64,000 nt of DNA from a virus. The stretch lies in the IMG/VR virus record IMGVR_UViG_3300020204_003072, positions 1 through 64,000 of that record; one strand, 5' to 3'. The position numbers and the translations under genes were made by a program. This document shows, in pieces, positions 31,713 through 40,915 of this stretch. Numbering within the stretch: position 1 is the stretch's first letter; each line of letters starts with the position of its first letter. The notes under the pieces are model-generated. The model saw nothing but the letters and a program-made list of their open reading frames with translations. It did no database searches and was not told the DNA's origin.

Positions 31713-33914
31713 ATGATGGAAAAACAAATATTATTAGAACTTAGAAGAATTCAAGAACTAATGGGTGTTAAAAAAATAATTAATGAATTTATTATAGACA
31801 CTGGAACTGGTGCAGTACCAAAAGCTAGTCCTGGTACTGGTATTTACGATGAAAAAGGAAACGAAGTTGAAGGAACTGACCCCGATGATGTTAGGTACCC
31901 AACGTATGATTTGGGTCTTCCTCAATTTATGGAACCAACTGAAGCTGGTAGATTTATTAACGGTTTTAATTCACCACCAACTTTAATTATGGGGCCAAAG
32001 GACGGTTCAGGCCCAAAGGTTTGGTATATTACATCATCAACAAAAATTGAAGATATCTTACCACCGGACGTAAAAAGTAAAATACAAATTGGTACTGTCA
32101 CAAATAAAGATGGTCAAGCCATTGAAAATCAAAAATATATTGAAATTGATGCTACATCCGATGAAGAAAAAACCGATAACACTACAGTAGTAAGTAATAA
32201 AAAAATCAAACTATGTTTACCAACACAAGAATGGTTTGATTCTTATGCTAACTTAGGTTTAGCCTATATGTTTGAAAATCCAAAAACAAGTAAAAAATAC
32301 GCACTATTATTTGGAACTTGGGGAATAATGAGACAAACTGGACCTAAAAAAGAAGCGATGACTGGTTATGAAGCGGCTAAAGCTTGTTATGGTGCAGACA
32401 ATGGTTGGGAATTCAAAGTAACAAATGTATTAGGACCAACTGGTAAAGCTTTGGCCCCTTATCAAGAAGTTGGTGGAACAAAATTTTGGGATCCATCAGA
32501 TAAAGAAATGTTTGATACAAGGTCTGTTAATGATACATTCTGGGATAAATGGGGTATTTTCATTGAAATTGCTGTTGGTGTAGCTGTTGCTATTGTCGCA
32601 CCTTGGGTTGCTACCTTTTTAATTAGTCTAGCACCTATGGTTGGTGGTGCTTTTGCTGCAATTGTTGGTGGTTTACAGGGGGTAGCATATGGTGGAACAC
32701 GACTTCTAGTAGTACTTGTTGAAATTATAGCGGAAGGGACACTTCTGGCCCCATTAATTAAAAACCAATTAAGTCGAGGAGATGAAGTTGGTGCTGGAAT
32801 CACGGTAATATTTTGTTTTATACCTTTTTTAACAGAATTAAAACCAATTCATAATTGGTTAAAAAATGGTATTAGCGGTAGCTTTGGTAAAGCTGAAATA
32901 AAAGGTTTATTAGATGAAGTTGCAAAGGTAGATGGTGGATGGAACACAATTATGAATGTTTGGTCTGATTCACAAAGAAATTTATGGGAAGCTACCTTAT
33001 CTCAACAAAATAAAGAAATATTTCAAGTTGGGATGACTGTGGTTAAAAACATAAGTGAAAAAGGAGCCGATGGTTCTAAAGACTTTGGGAAAGCTGTTGC
33101 TGATTACATGAATCAAAACGCTGACAAGGTTTTAAAAAATGCTAGACAGTTAGGATATACACCAATTGAAAAGGCAGTTGAAGATATTACAACGACTATA
33201 GTAACTATGCCTTTTTCTTTTACATCATTATTTACACAAACAGGATTAAAAGCAAGTCTAGCTAGGGGAATTATGACTTTTGCACCTGTTGCAATTGCCC
33301 TACAACAAATAGGTAAAAAAATAAAAGAACAATTTCCAAACGAACAAGAGCAAAAACTTAAAGAAATGGAAGAAAAAGTTACAAAAGCTTTTGAAGACTT
33401 GGGAAATAATCCTGGTCAAGCTTATCAATTTGAATTGATGGCTACTTTATATCAAAAATTAGGTTGGTTAGATAAAGTTGGTGAAGTGACAAATTTAACA
33501 ATAGACAAAATTCTTGATAACCCAGAATTAAAAACGATGTACGATAATGAAGTTAAAACAACAATTGCTGAGCTTTTAAATAAAGAAGCAATAAAGCGAG
33601 CAAAAGAAGAAGAAAAAAAAGCTGCGGAATATTTATTATCAACTAGTGCCCAACAACAAATTGCAACTATTCAAACACTAATTATAATTAATCAATTACA
33701 AACTAATATATTACCATCATTACTTGAAGGTCTTGGATATAAAAATCTTAAATTTGTTGACCCTTGTTGTGCAAGTTATTCCCAAACAGAAGACGCTCAG
33801 GAATTTATAGGAGAAAACGATGTTAAAGGTTTTATCGTATTTCCTAAAACAATGAAAGAAAATGATCCGTTTAAAATTGTTGTAAATGGTCAACAAGTTT
33901 GGCCAAAAGTCTAA
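31713..33914 (+). CDS. Leader-bearing large membrane-active protein candidate
   Basis: The 733-residue protein starts with L-L-E-L-R-R-I-Q-E-L-M-G-V-K-K-I-I-N-E (cut predicted after 25), close to type L4. Residues about 282-373 hold four to five hydrophobic segments rich in Ala, Val and Gly (I-A-V-G-V-A-V-A-I-V-A-P-W-V and onward). A long helical, Lys/Glu-rich region (540-640) and a small C-terminal domain with D-P-C-C-A-S-Y follow. A packaged protein with a multi-helix membrane segment could form an injection channel, as internal head proteins of other phages do; this is inference. Confidence 0.75.
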   Translation: MMEKQILLELRRIQELMGVKKIINEFIIDTGTGAVPKASPGTGIYDEKGNEVEGTDPDDVRYPTYDLGLPQFMEPTEAGRFINGFNSPPTLIMGPKDGSGPKVWYITSSTKIEDILPPDVKSKIQIGTVTNKDGQAIENQKYIEIDATSDEEKTDNTTVVSNKKIKLCLPTQEWFDSYANLGLAYMFENPKTSKKYALLFGTWGIMRQTGPKKEAMTGYEAAKACYGADNGWEFKVTNVLGPTGKALAPYQEVGGTKFWDPSDKEMFDTRSVNDTFWDKWGIFIEIAVGVAVAIVAPWVATFLISLAPMVGGAFAAIVGGLQGVAYGGTRLLVVLVEIIAEGTLLAPLIKNQLSRGDEVGAGITVIFCFIPFLTELKPIHNWLKNGISGSFGKAEIKGLLDEVAKVDGGWNTIMNVWSDSQRNLWEATLSQQNKEIFQVGMTVVKNISEKGADGSKDFGKAVADYMNQNADKVLKNARQLGYTPIEKAVEDITTTIVTMPFSFTSLFTQTGLKASLARGIMTFAPVAIALQQIGKKIKEQFPNEQEQKLKEMEEKVTKAFEDLGNNPGQAYQFELMATLYQKLGWLDKVGEVTNLTIDKILDNPELKTMYDNEVKTTIAELLNKEAIKRAKEEEKKAAEYLLSTSAQQQIATIQTLIIINQLQTNILPSLLEGLGYKNLKFVDPCCASYSQTEDAQEFIGENDVKGFIVFPKTMKENDPFKIVVNGQQVWPKV

Positions 33915-33965
33915 TAATTTTTTCATTTATTAGATTATTAACATATTTATTATAAAATTATAGTT

Positions 33966-35447
33966 ATGAAAGAACGTTTACTTATAGAAGAATTAGTTAG
34001 AATCAGAGAAATGATGGGTTTTAGTGGTTATAATAAAAAATTATTATTGGAATTTGGTCGTCAATTAGCAGATGAGGCAATGCCTGGTGGTATTATGGAT
34101 GATTTGGCAGCTTTAGGAAAAACAGTTGATGATATATTTTCATACTCAACAAAACTTGCAAATGACTTCCCAACAAGAACATTTGATTCAATTGTAGAAA
34201 AAGTTGCTGACGAAAATGGTGGAATTTCACCAGGTTCTGTTACTAAAGAAATGATGCAAGAATTTTTTGCTAAATCAGGTGTCTTTGATGATTTGACAGA
34301 AGTTGCAACAAAACTTGCAGATGAAAAAGTTGGTGGTTATATGACAGATGTAAATTTTACAAACGCGTTTAACAATGCTGGTCAAGGTGGATTACCAGGT
34401 AGTGTACAAGTTGTTGTAAAACAAAAAATTACCGCTCAGAATAAAAGTACAACAGAATCAATTTTAGAACAATTCAGAAGACTTATTGAAAGTGACACAA
34501 CTTTAAAAAATTCTGACGCTGGTAAAAAAATGTTGGATACAATTAATAATAAAAAGAAAGAAATTGCAGATTTTGATGCAAATGAAGTAAGAAAATCAAC
34601 AAGTACTGGTGGAGTTGGTGGAAGAGCAGGTACCGGACCAACGCAGGCGGAAATTGATGCCGCGATGGACGCATTAACAAATAGAATTAGTAATATTGAT
34701 ACAACATCTGAAAGTACAATTATGAGTAGTTTGAATTCAATTTTAGACGAGCTTGAAACAAATGGTTTAATTAAATACCCAAAAGGTGTTACTAAAGAAA
34801 TGGTTGTAAAAGATTTAACAGCAGCAATTCAAAGACTTTCAAACAACGCACAAGCCGCTGAAGCGGCATTTAATAAACTGACAACAGCTGAACAAGCAGA
34901 ATGGGCACAAAAAGTAATAAAAGATTTAGAAAATGCTAGAGCTAAAGTTGAAGGTGACCCTAATAAACCTGGTTGGTTTAAAAGAACGTTTTTTAGTTGG
35001 TTAAATGAAACAGCTGAAGTTGGTAAAAAAGGAAATAAAATTGAACCAATAAAAATTGTAAAAGGATTTTTTAAAATTTATTTTTTGATAGGGGGGATTT
35101 CTTTTGCTGTTTGTGCTATTAAAAATATATGGGACTTTAAACAAGAAGGTGTTGAAGGTATTAATAGTGGAAAAGATTTTGCAGATTGTTTATTCACCAT
35201 TGCAACTTGGGCTCCAGATGGGATAGTTTACCTATTAAATTTAGGTGAGGAAGTTTTAGATACCGATTATGAAAATACCCCCGAATCTTTTAGAAAATGG
35301 GCTGACACTAAAGAAGTAAAAGATAAATATAAGTATATTGATTCTGGATATGACGCAGATGGAAAAACATACTATTTTAAATTTAATGATGGTACTGTTA
35401 AAGATGTTAAATTTGACGCTGATAATCAAACTTGGGTAGTTGAATAA
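33966..35447 (+). CDS. Leader-bearing large protein with membrane segment, paralog of 30114
   Basis: The 493-residue protein has an L4 leader (L-I-E-E-L-V-R-I-R-E-M-M-G-F-S-G-Y-N-K, ending L-L-L-E at 28). Its first 200 residues resemble the protein at 30114, and a 58-base stretch at 34119 is identical to one at 30270. A helical linker follows, then a hydrophobic segment (F-F-K-I-Y-F-L-I-G-G-I-S-F-A-V-C-A-I) near residue 365 and an acidic C-terminal domain. It is probably a cargo or structural protein. No enzymatic motif is seen. Confidence 0.8.
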   Translation: MKERLLIEELVRIREMMGFSGYNKKLLLEFGRQLADEAMPGGIMDDLAALGKTVDDIFSYSTKLANDFPTRTFDSIVEKVADENGGISPGSVTKEMMQEFFAKSGVFDDLTEVATKLADEKVGGYMTDVNFTNAFNNAGQGGLPGSVQVVVKQKITAQNKSTTESILEQFRRLIESDTTLKNSDAGKKMLDTINNKKKEIADFDANEVRKSTSTGGVGGRAGTGPTQAEIDAAMDALTNRISNIDTTSESTIMSSLNSILDELETNGLIKYPKGVTKEMVVKDLTAAIQRLSNNAQAAEAAFNKLTTAEQAEWAQKVIKDLENARAKVEGDPNKPGWFKRTFFSWLNETAEVGKKGNKIEPIKIVKGFFKIYFLIGGISFAVCAIKNIWDFKQEGVEGINSGKDFADCLFTIATWAPDGIVYLLNLGEEVLDTDYENTPESFRKWADTKEVKDKYKYIDSGYDADGKTYYFKFNDGTVKDVKFDADNQTWVVE

Positions 35448-35471
35448 AATAATCAATAAAAAATGTAAAAA

Positions 35472-37892
35472 ATGATTTTAGGTAATTTTAGATATTGTAT
35501 TAAATCTGGTGGGTCTTGGCGAGACGCAAAAGATAAGTCAGAATATGACACAGTAAAGGCTGCAAATTCAAATAACGCAAAAAAATATTCAAAAGAATAT
35601 AATTGTGATGGAAAAATAGCACCAAGTCCTCCAAGTCCTCCAAGTCCTCCAAGTCCTCCAAGTCCTCCAAGTCCTCCAAGTCCTCCAAGTCCTCCAAGTC
35701 CTCCAAGTCCTCCAAGTCCTCCAAGTCCAAGTACTAGTTATAGTGTTTGTCCTGGACCAACATATTCAAGAGGTTGTAAAGATAGCGGAGCGCCAAATCC
35801 GAATGGTATAATATATAAGGTACAAGGATGTATTGGAGCAAAACAAGATAGTTTATTTGGTCCAAAAACAGAAACAGCTCTTAAACTAAAAACTGGAAAA
35901 ACAACATTTACTGATGATGATTTTTCTACAATATGTAAAACAAGTGGTGGTGATAACACTGGTGGTGATAACACTAGTGGTGGACAAGGAATGAAACCAG
36001 AAGATCAAAAGAAATTTTTTGAAAAACTAGAAAGAACAGGTAGAATTTATGATGGGTATATACAATATTTATCACAAGAAACCGACATTTCAAGTAAAGA
36101 CGGAAAATCAATTTATAGTTGTTGTTATATTAAAAAATTTGAATGTTCAAGAAATCAAGAAGGAAAAATAATATCAATTGGAAATGGCGTACCAATTTCA
36201 AGTAAAAGCGACGTTAAATTTTCTGAAGATTATATTTATATTATTTTATTTCCAGATTTAATTTATGGTTATATGACAAAAAGAGGTTCTATTGCACTTA
36301 ATGGTTATAAATTAACTTGGACACCAGATGATCCTAACTCTCAAAATATTTTCTTAGAATCAAAAAGAAGAAATATTAAAGAACAAAACATTGATTTTTC
36401 TGGTCTTCTTGGTAGTAATTGGAATTTTAATGCTGGTGGTGGAAATCGAGGTTCTGGAACTAATCAACAACAAGGAAATCAATCTGGAAGTGGTAATCAA
36501 CAACAAGGAAATCAATCTGGAAGTGGTAATCAAATTCAAGGAAAAAAATATGAAATTGACTATGACAAACTATGTGCTTACGTAAACCCAAAAAGAGACG
36601 AGGCCATACAAATCATTGAAGGAATGAGGGATATGAAGATTCCAGTTTTCAATATTCCATTAGTTAACGCAGAAGGTAAGAAAGAACTACAACAGACAAT
36701 TGATGAATTAAAAAAAGTAGATTGTAAAACAGTTTGTGAACCAGGGAATTTAAAAATTTTAGCAGATGGAAAAGCTATGATTTTAGATAAACAAAAAAAT
36801 GACCCAAATGCTAAATATGTTGAAAACAAGTTAGCAAGATTATTGGTTTTAATTGAAGAAATTGAAAGTGAATGTAAAAGAATAGATAGGGAAAAAAGAA
36901 ACTTTGAATCACAAAATCAAGGTGGTAGTCAAGGTTCTGGAACTCAAGGGTCTGGTAGTAGTCAAGGTACTGGTAGTAGTCAAGGATCTGGTGGTACAAC
37001 TGTTGTTACTGGAAGTAGAAAAGACGAATTAAGAAAAATGTTTGGTTTTGTCGATGAAAATGGTGATATTATACCACCAAAATCAAGAATTAGTAGAATG
37101 AATAAAATACCAGAAAAAGGTGTTGCTGGTTTTGGAAGTTTACAATATGCAATTGATAACTATAATGCAAGATCTGAATGGTTTGAAGATTATAACGAAC
37201 TAATGGATACTGAAGGGTTATCACAGTTTAAATTGAAATTCCCAGAAGATTTTGAAGATGAAGATTATGCGGGAATGATAATTAATAAGGAAAACTATTC
37301 TGAATTAACCCCATTGAAAGCAGGTTCAAAAACCCAATATAAAAGATTTACTTTTGGTGACTTTTTGGAAACTAGCTCAACCTTACCAATTTTCCAGACA
37401 CAAGCGGGTACTGGTGAATATAATGTTGAAAAAACAAAATGTATTGGTAACCCAAGAGAAAAATTAATTAACTATCTTACAGCAGCATTTTCAGCGTCAA
37501 GAAAGTTTAGAGGTAGTAATGAATTAGATTATTTTGAAAGGTGTCTTGCGACCAAAAAATTACAAAATGCTTTTGACGATGAAGGTCCGCTAAGAAAAAG
37601 TGATTTTGAAGAAGTTGATACAGATAGGTTACCTTTTGGTGTTTTTAATAACAAACTTAATCTAAAAGAAATTATTAAATTGTTAAGAGGTGAAGAAGTT
37701 AACGGTGTTAGAATTAATAATTCAAGTTTGATAGACAAAAACTTTTATAGAGAAGGTTTTGCGGTTTACGAATCAGTAAGAAAAACAGTTAAGAAAAATT
37801 TAAGTGAAGCAATTACTAAAAAGAAAAATTTAAAACTTACAGAATCTACTTTAACTAAAATTTTAACAAATATAAAAAGAAAAGGATACTAA
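35472..37892 (+). CDS. Mosaic protein: (PSP)n stalk, peptidoglycan-binding-like domain, C-terminal leader-like motif
   Basis: The 806-residue protein opens with a short Cys-containing region, followed by an extended Pro-Ser-Pro stalk (about 51-86). Next is a domain at about 110-145 with Y-K-V-Q-G-C-I-G-A-K-Q-D-S-L-F-G-P-K-T-E, resembling the PG_binding_1 fold. Gly/Ser/Gln linkers (N-Q-Q-Q-G-N-Q-S-G-S-G repeated) separate several further regions. There is no N-terminal leader. The very C-terminus reads N-L-K-L-T-E-S-T-L-T-K-I-L-T-N-I, the L1 leader motif placed at the other end. It may be a wall-binding structural or cargo protein. Confidence 0.78.
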   Translation: MILGNFRYCIKSGGSWRDAKDKSEYDTVKAANSNNAKKYSKEYNCDGKIAPSPPSPPSPPSPPSPPSPPSPPSPPSPPSPPSPPSPSTSYSVCPGPTYSRGCKDSGAPNPNGIIYKVQGCIGAKQDSLFGPKTETALKLKTGKTTFTDDDFSTICKTSGGDNTGGDNTSGGQGMKPEDQKKFFEKLERTGRIYDGYIQYLSQETDISSKDGKSIYSCCYIKKFECSRNQEGKIISIGNGVPISSKSDVKFSEDYIYIILFPDLIYGYMTKRGSIALNGYKLTWTPDDPNSQNIFLESKRRNIKEQNIDFSGLLGSNWNFNAGGGNRGSGTNQQQGNQSGSGNQQQGNQSGSGNQIQGKKYEIDYDKLCAYVNPKRDEAIQIIEGMRDMKIPVFNIPLVNAEGKKELQQTIDELKKVDCKTVCEPGNLKILADGKAMILDKQKNDPNAKYVENKLARLLVLIEEIESECKRIDREKRNFESQNQGGSQGSGTQGSGSSQGTGSSQGSGGTTVVTGSRKDELRKMFGFVDENGDIIPPKSRISRMNKIPEKGVAGFGSLQYAIDNYNARSEWFEDYNELMDTEGLSQFKLKFPEDFEDEDYAGMIINKENYSELTPLKAGSKTQYKRFTFGDFLETSSTLPIFQTQAGTGEYNVEKTKCIGNPREKLINYLTAAFSASRKFRGSNELDYFERCLATKKLQNAFDDEGPLRKSDFEEVDTDRLPFGVFNNKLNLKEIIKLLRGEEVNGVRINNSSLIDKNFYREGFAVYESVRKTVKKNLSEAITKKKNLKLTESTLTKILTNIKRKGY
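35622..35729 (+). repeat. 9-bp tandem repeat (PSP stalk)
   Basis: The unit CCAAGTCCT is repeated eleven times without change and is followed by a partial variant unit. It encodes a Pro-Ser-Pro stalk. The perfect identity suggests recent slippage expansion and probable length variation among relatives. Confidence 0.9.
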
Positions 37893-37961
37893 AGATACTT
37901 GTTTGGTGTAGTTACCGAATAAGAATAAACCATCTAAAAGAAGGAGGTGTTTAAGTATCTG
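37893..37961 (+). ncRNA. Possible structured RNA or leader with a perfect Shine-Dalgarno sequence
   Basis: AGATACTT near 37893 pairs with AAGTATCT near 37951 to close an RNA of about 65 bases. Inside lies GAAGGAGGTG, complementary to the 3' end of bacterial 16S rRNA. No start codon follows at a usable distance: the first ATG is about 50 bases away, after a terminator. This could be a riboregulator or chance. Confidence 0.35.
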
Positions 37962-37966
37962 ACAAG

Positions 37967-37995
37967 ATAGGAACTTCGGTTCCTATTTTGTTTTT
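37967..37995 (+). terminator. Rho-independent terminator with TTCG loop
   Basis: TAGGAAC pairs with GTTCCTA around a TTCG loop, followed by TTTTGTTTTT. Confidence 0.8.
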
Positions 37996-38013
37996 ATGTT
38001 GTATTTATTTATT

Positions 38014-38763
38014 ATGGGAAGATTTATTCAAGCAAGGGTTAGTGCCTCTGTAAAAAATTTTGAAAATCAATTGATGGAAAAATATAATTTGATACCATAT
38101 ACCAATAATGAAACTCCAACCGTTTTTTTTGGTTTATACCGTAAAGAAGATTATGAAGACTTTGATTTACATAGGAGCAATTCGATAATTGTTTGGTGTG
38201 GAAGTGATTCACATAAAATTGATAAATTTATAGATTTTGTACCTAAAATTAGAACTGTTAAAAATATTGCAAAGTCCAGTTTTATTTCAGAAGACTTAAA
38301 TACGTTTAATATTGCAAATGAAATTTTACCTATAACACCAACGTTAAATATTAAAAATCAAAAACCTAGAGGTGAAAATGTATATTTTTATGGTAGTGTA
38401 GAAAATAATTTTTATGGTATTGATATTTTGAACCGAATTAAAAATAAATTACCATATAAAATATATATAACACAAAAAGACACTTACAATAAGGAAGAAC
38501 TACAAAAAATATATGAGTCGTGTTTTATTGGACTTAGGTTGACAAAACACGATGGTTTACCAAACACAGTATGTGAATTAGGTCTTATGGGTAGGAAATG
38601 TATCTACAATGGAAACTTACCAAATGCAATACCATTTTTGGATGATGAAGATATTATTAATATAATAAATAAAGAATATGAAAATAGAATGGAAGATAAT
38701 TCACAAATTGTTGATGATTTTTATCATTATCTTAATATAAACGATAATTGGCTTTATTATTAA
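38014..38763 (+). CDS. Glycosyltransferase, GT-B-like
   Basis: The start is set at the ATG at 38014, after a TATTTATT motif. The 249-residue protein has a Rossmann-like half (V-F-F-G-L-Y-R, I-I-V-W-C-G-S-D) and a C-terminal nucleotide-sugar-binding pattern I-G-L-R-L-T-K-H-D-G-L-P-N-T-V-C-E-L-G-L-M-G. It would transfer sugar from an activated donor. Phage targets can be DNA bases, virion proteins or host glycans; which applies is unknown. It precedes a GT2-type gene by 17 bases. Confidence 0.75.
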   Translation: MGRFIQARVSASVKNFENQLMEKYNLIPYTNNETPTVFFGLYRKEDYEDFDLHRSNSIIVWCGSDSHKIDKFIDFVPKIRTVKNIAKSSFISEDLNTFNIANEILPITPTLNIKNQKPRGENVYFYGSVENNFYGIDILNRIKNKLPYKIYITQKDTYNKEELQKIYESCFIGLRLTKHDGLPNTVCELGLMGRKCIYNGNLPNAIPFLDDEDIINIINKEYENRMEDNSQIVDDFYHYLNINDNWLYY

Positions 38764-38780
38764 AAATCATAATATAAAAC

Positions 38781-40601
38781 ATGGGTAAAATAATTTTAGA
38801 AAATATTTTTGAAAACGAAAAAGAACCAATACTAACTGTTGCACTCCCGGTCTACAATAGTAAAAAAATAGCATGGGTGTGTCTTGAAAGTTTAGTAAAA
38901 CAAGAAAATATAAATTTTAATTGGGAACTTATCATATATGAAGAAGAACACGAACAATCAATATTCCCAAATGTTTTATATGATTATATAGAAGAATTAA
39001 AATCTGTTGGATGTTCTAAAATATTATTTATAAGTGGAAAAGAAAAAGTATCTCTTGTTGAAAAATGGATTGAAATTGGAAAAAATGTTAGCCCAACATC
39101 TCAGTGTTTTATGCTCCAAGCCGCCGATTGTTATTCACCAAAATCAAGACTTAAAATAAGTTATGAAAAAATAGTAAATGAAGATTATGACTGGTATGAT
39201 CAAACTAAAGGTTATTTTTATTCTTTTATAAGTGATAGAGTAATTCTATATGAATTCAAAGGATTAACAAATTTAAATATGTCCCTTAAAACGGAATATA
39301 TGAAAAATTTACCATTTTCTAAACTTAAAAGTGGTATTGATGGTTACATATATAACCATTGTGTTATTTCTTGTAAACAAGTTTCTAGAAATTTTAGAAG
39401 ATATTTTGACGATAAACTATATAATGATAGTATTGACACACAGGGACATAATAACATAAGCCATTCCAGAGAATCATATTTTGATACAAAACCAAATATT
39501 TTTACAAAAACAAATTTAAGTGTTAACGATTTAGGTTGGCCATACAATATAAAAAATTCAATAAATTCGACATCCATATATGAACTTACAATAATAATAT
39601 CAACATATTTAAACACAAAATATTTAGAAGATTGTTTTAATTCAATTATAAATTCAATTGGTGAAAAGAAAGTACAAGTTTTGGTTGGTATTGATTCTTG
39701 CCTTGAATCCAAAGAACATATCGAATCACATAGTTATCCAGGTTATTTTGAATTTTTCTTTTTTGGAAAGAACAACGGACCTTATATTGTATTTAACACT
39801 TTATCAAAATTAGCAAAATCAAAAAACATTTTATTCTTTGGTTCCGATGATATTATGGATTTAAATATGGTTGAAGATTCAATTAAGGGTCTTACGACAC
39901 ACGATTGTGTAAAACCATATTATACAAATTTTGTCGATGGTAAACCATATAATTCACAAACAAAAAAACACGTTGGTGAAGGTGTGTTCGCAATTAGAAA
40001 AGACATATTTGATTATATGAACGGGTTTGAACCCTGGATGTGTGCCGCAGATTCTGATTTTATGGGTAGATTATATGGAACAAAACAATATAAATTTAAG
40101 TTCACAAATAAAATTAATTTTTATAGAAGAATACATAAAAATGGTTTAACAAGTAGACCAGATACCGGAATGGGTTCAAAATTAAGAGCACATTATGGAA
40201 AATTAGCAAGACAACGAAATTCTGTCGGACCAATAATTAAAATGGTCACAGAACCATATATTATGCTTAACACACAAACAGTAACAACATTAAGAAAAGA
40301 CATTACAAGTCCAAACATACCAAAGGTTGAAAAAAACATATCACCTTTAAGTTTATTACAGAATAAATCTGTTGAACCACAACCTTTTAGGAATTATATA
40401 ATAGAAGAAGTTAAACACAAACCAAAATCACAAATAAAAGAAAGACCACCAATTAGTCAAGTAAAACAAAACCACAAACCAGAAAAACAATTAGACAAAA
40501 ATTCATTAGCGAATAAATCAAAGAGTGTTTCAGTAAATAAAAAACCACAAATTTCAGAAACCAAAGATTTTAATATTGGTAAAGATTCATTAAGAGTTTG
40601 A
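38781..40601 (+). CDS. Two-domain GT2-type glycosyltransferase
   Basis: The 606-residue protein has two GT-A-like domains. The first begins I-L-T-V-A-L-P-V-Y-N-S-K-K (about 17-30). The second begins L-T-I-I-I-S-T-Y-L-N-T-K-Y-L-E-D-C (about 270) and contains F-F-G-S-D-D-I-M-D, a metal-binding acidic motif, and G-F-E-P-W-M-C-A-A-D-S-D-F. The C-terminal 100 residues are a Lys/Pro-rich tail without clear fold. Both domains should bind nucleotide sugars. With the preceding GT it could decorate virion or surface structures. Confidence 0.8.
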   Translation: MGKIILENIFENEKEPILTVALPVYNSKKIAWVCLESLVKQENINFNWELIIYEEEHEQSIFPNVLYDYIEELKSVGCSKILFISGKEKVSLVEKWIEIGKNVSPTSQCFMLQAADCYSPKSRLKISYEKIVNEDYDWYDQTKGYFYSFISDRVILYEFKGLTNLNMSLKTEYMKNLPFSKLKSGIDGYIYNHCVISCKQVSRNFRRYFDDKLYNDSIDTQGHNNISHSRESYFDTKPNIFTKTNLSVNDLGWPYNIKNSINSTSIYELTIIISTYLNTKYLEDCFNSIINSIGEKKVQVLVGIDSCLESKEHIESHSYPGYFEFFFFGKNNGPYIVFNTLSKLAKSKNILFFGSDDIMDLNMVEDSIKGLTTHDCVKPYYTNFVDGKPYNSQTKKHVGEGVFAIRKDIFDYMNGFEPWMCAADSDFMGRLYGTKQYKFKFTNKINFYRRIHKNGLTSRPDTGMGSKLRAHYGKLARQRNSVGPIIKMVTEPYIMLNTQTVTTLRKDITSPNIPKVEKNISPLSLLQNKSVEPQPFRNYIIEEVKHKPKSQIKERPPISQVKQNHKPEKQLDKNSLANKSKSVSVNKKPQISETKDFNIGKDSLRV

Positions 40602-40641
40602 TTTATTATGTTTTAATTTTTATGTTTTATAGAAAAATCAT

Positions 40642-40821
40642 ATGTACGTAATTGTAAAACACATCAAATTAGACGAAAACAAAAAAAGAGTTCCAGTTAT
40701 ACTACTTAACAGCGAAAGTGAAATTTGGGAATTTGATACCGAAAAAGAAGCAGAAAAAATGAGAGAGATTTTTGAATTAAATTCAGATTCTGGTCATAAA
40801 TATCAAGTTAAAAAGATTTAA
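40642..40821 (+). CDS. Small protein, unknown (59 aa)
   Basis: A 59-residue ORF (M-Y-V-I-V-K-H-I-K-L-D-E-N-K-K, later E-I-W-E-F-D-T-E-K-E-A-E-K-M) has a compact beta-beta-alpha pattern typical of small phage proteins. It ends five bases before tRNA-Arg. No leader is present. Function is unknown. Confidence 0.6.
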   Translation: MYVIVKHIKLDENKKRVPVILLNSESEIWEFDTEKEAEKMREIFELNSDSGHKYQVKKI

Positions 40822-40826
40822 TATGC

Positions 40827-40900
40827 GGTCCCGTAGCATAATTGAATAATGCAACTCACTTCTAATGAGTAGATTCCAGGTTTGAATCCTGGCGGGACTA
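40827..40900 (+). tRNA. tRNA-Arg (anticodon TCT)
   Basis: A seven-pair acceptor stem (GGTCCCG with CGGGACT), D-stem GCAT/ATGC, anticodon stem ACTCA/TGAGT with loop CTTCTAA, and T-arm CCAGG-TTTGAAT-CCTGG form a complete cloverleaf. The anticodon TCT reads AGA and AGG, the dominant Arg codons in this AT-rich genome. The 3' CCA is not encoded. Confidence 0.9.
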
Positions 40901-40915
40901 CACAAAAAAAATATT

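Noticed and set aside
35622-35729. CRISPR-like array
   Set aside because: The repeats are contiguous 9-mers without spacers and are in frame in a coding region.
35500-35730. Minus-strand frame of repeated DLE residues
   Set aside because: It is the reverse reading of the CCAAGTCCT tandem array within a plus-strand gene.
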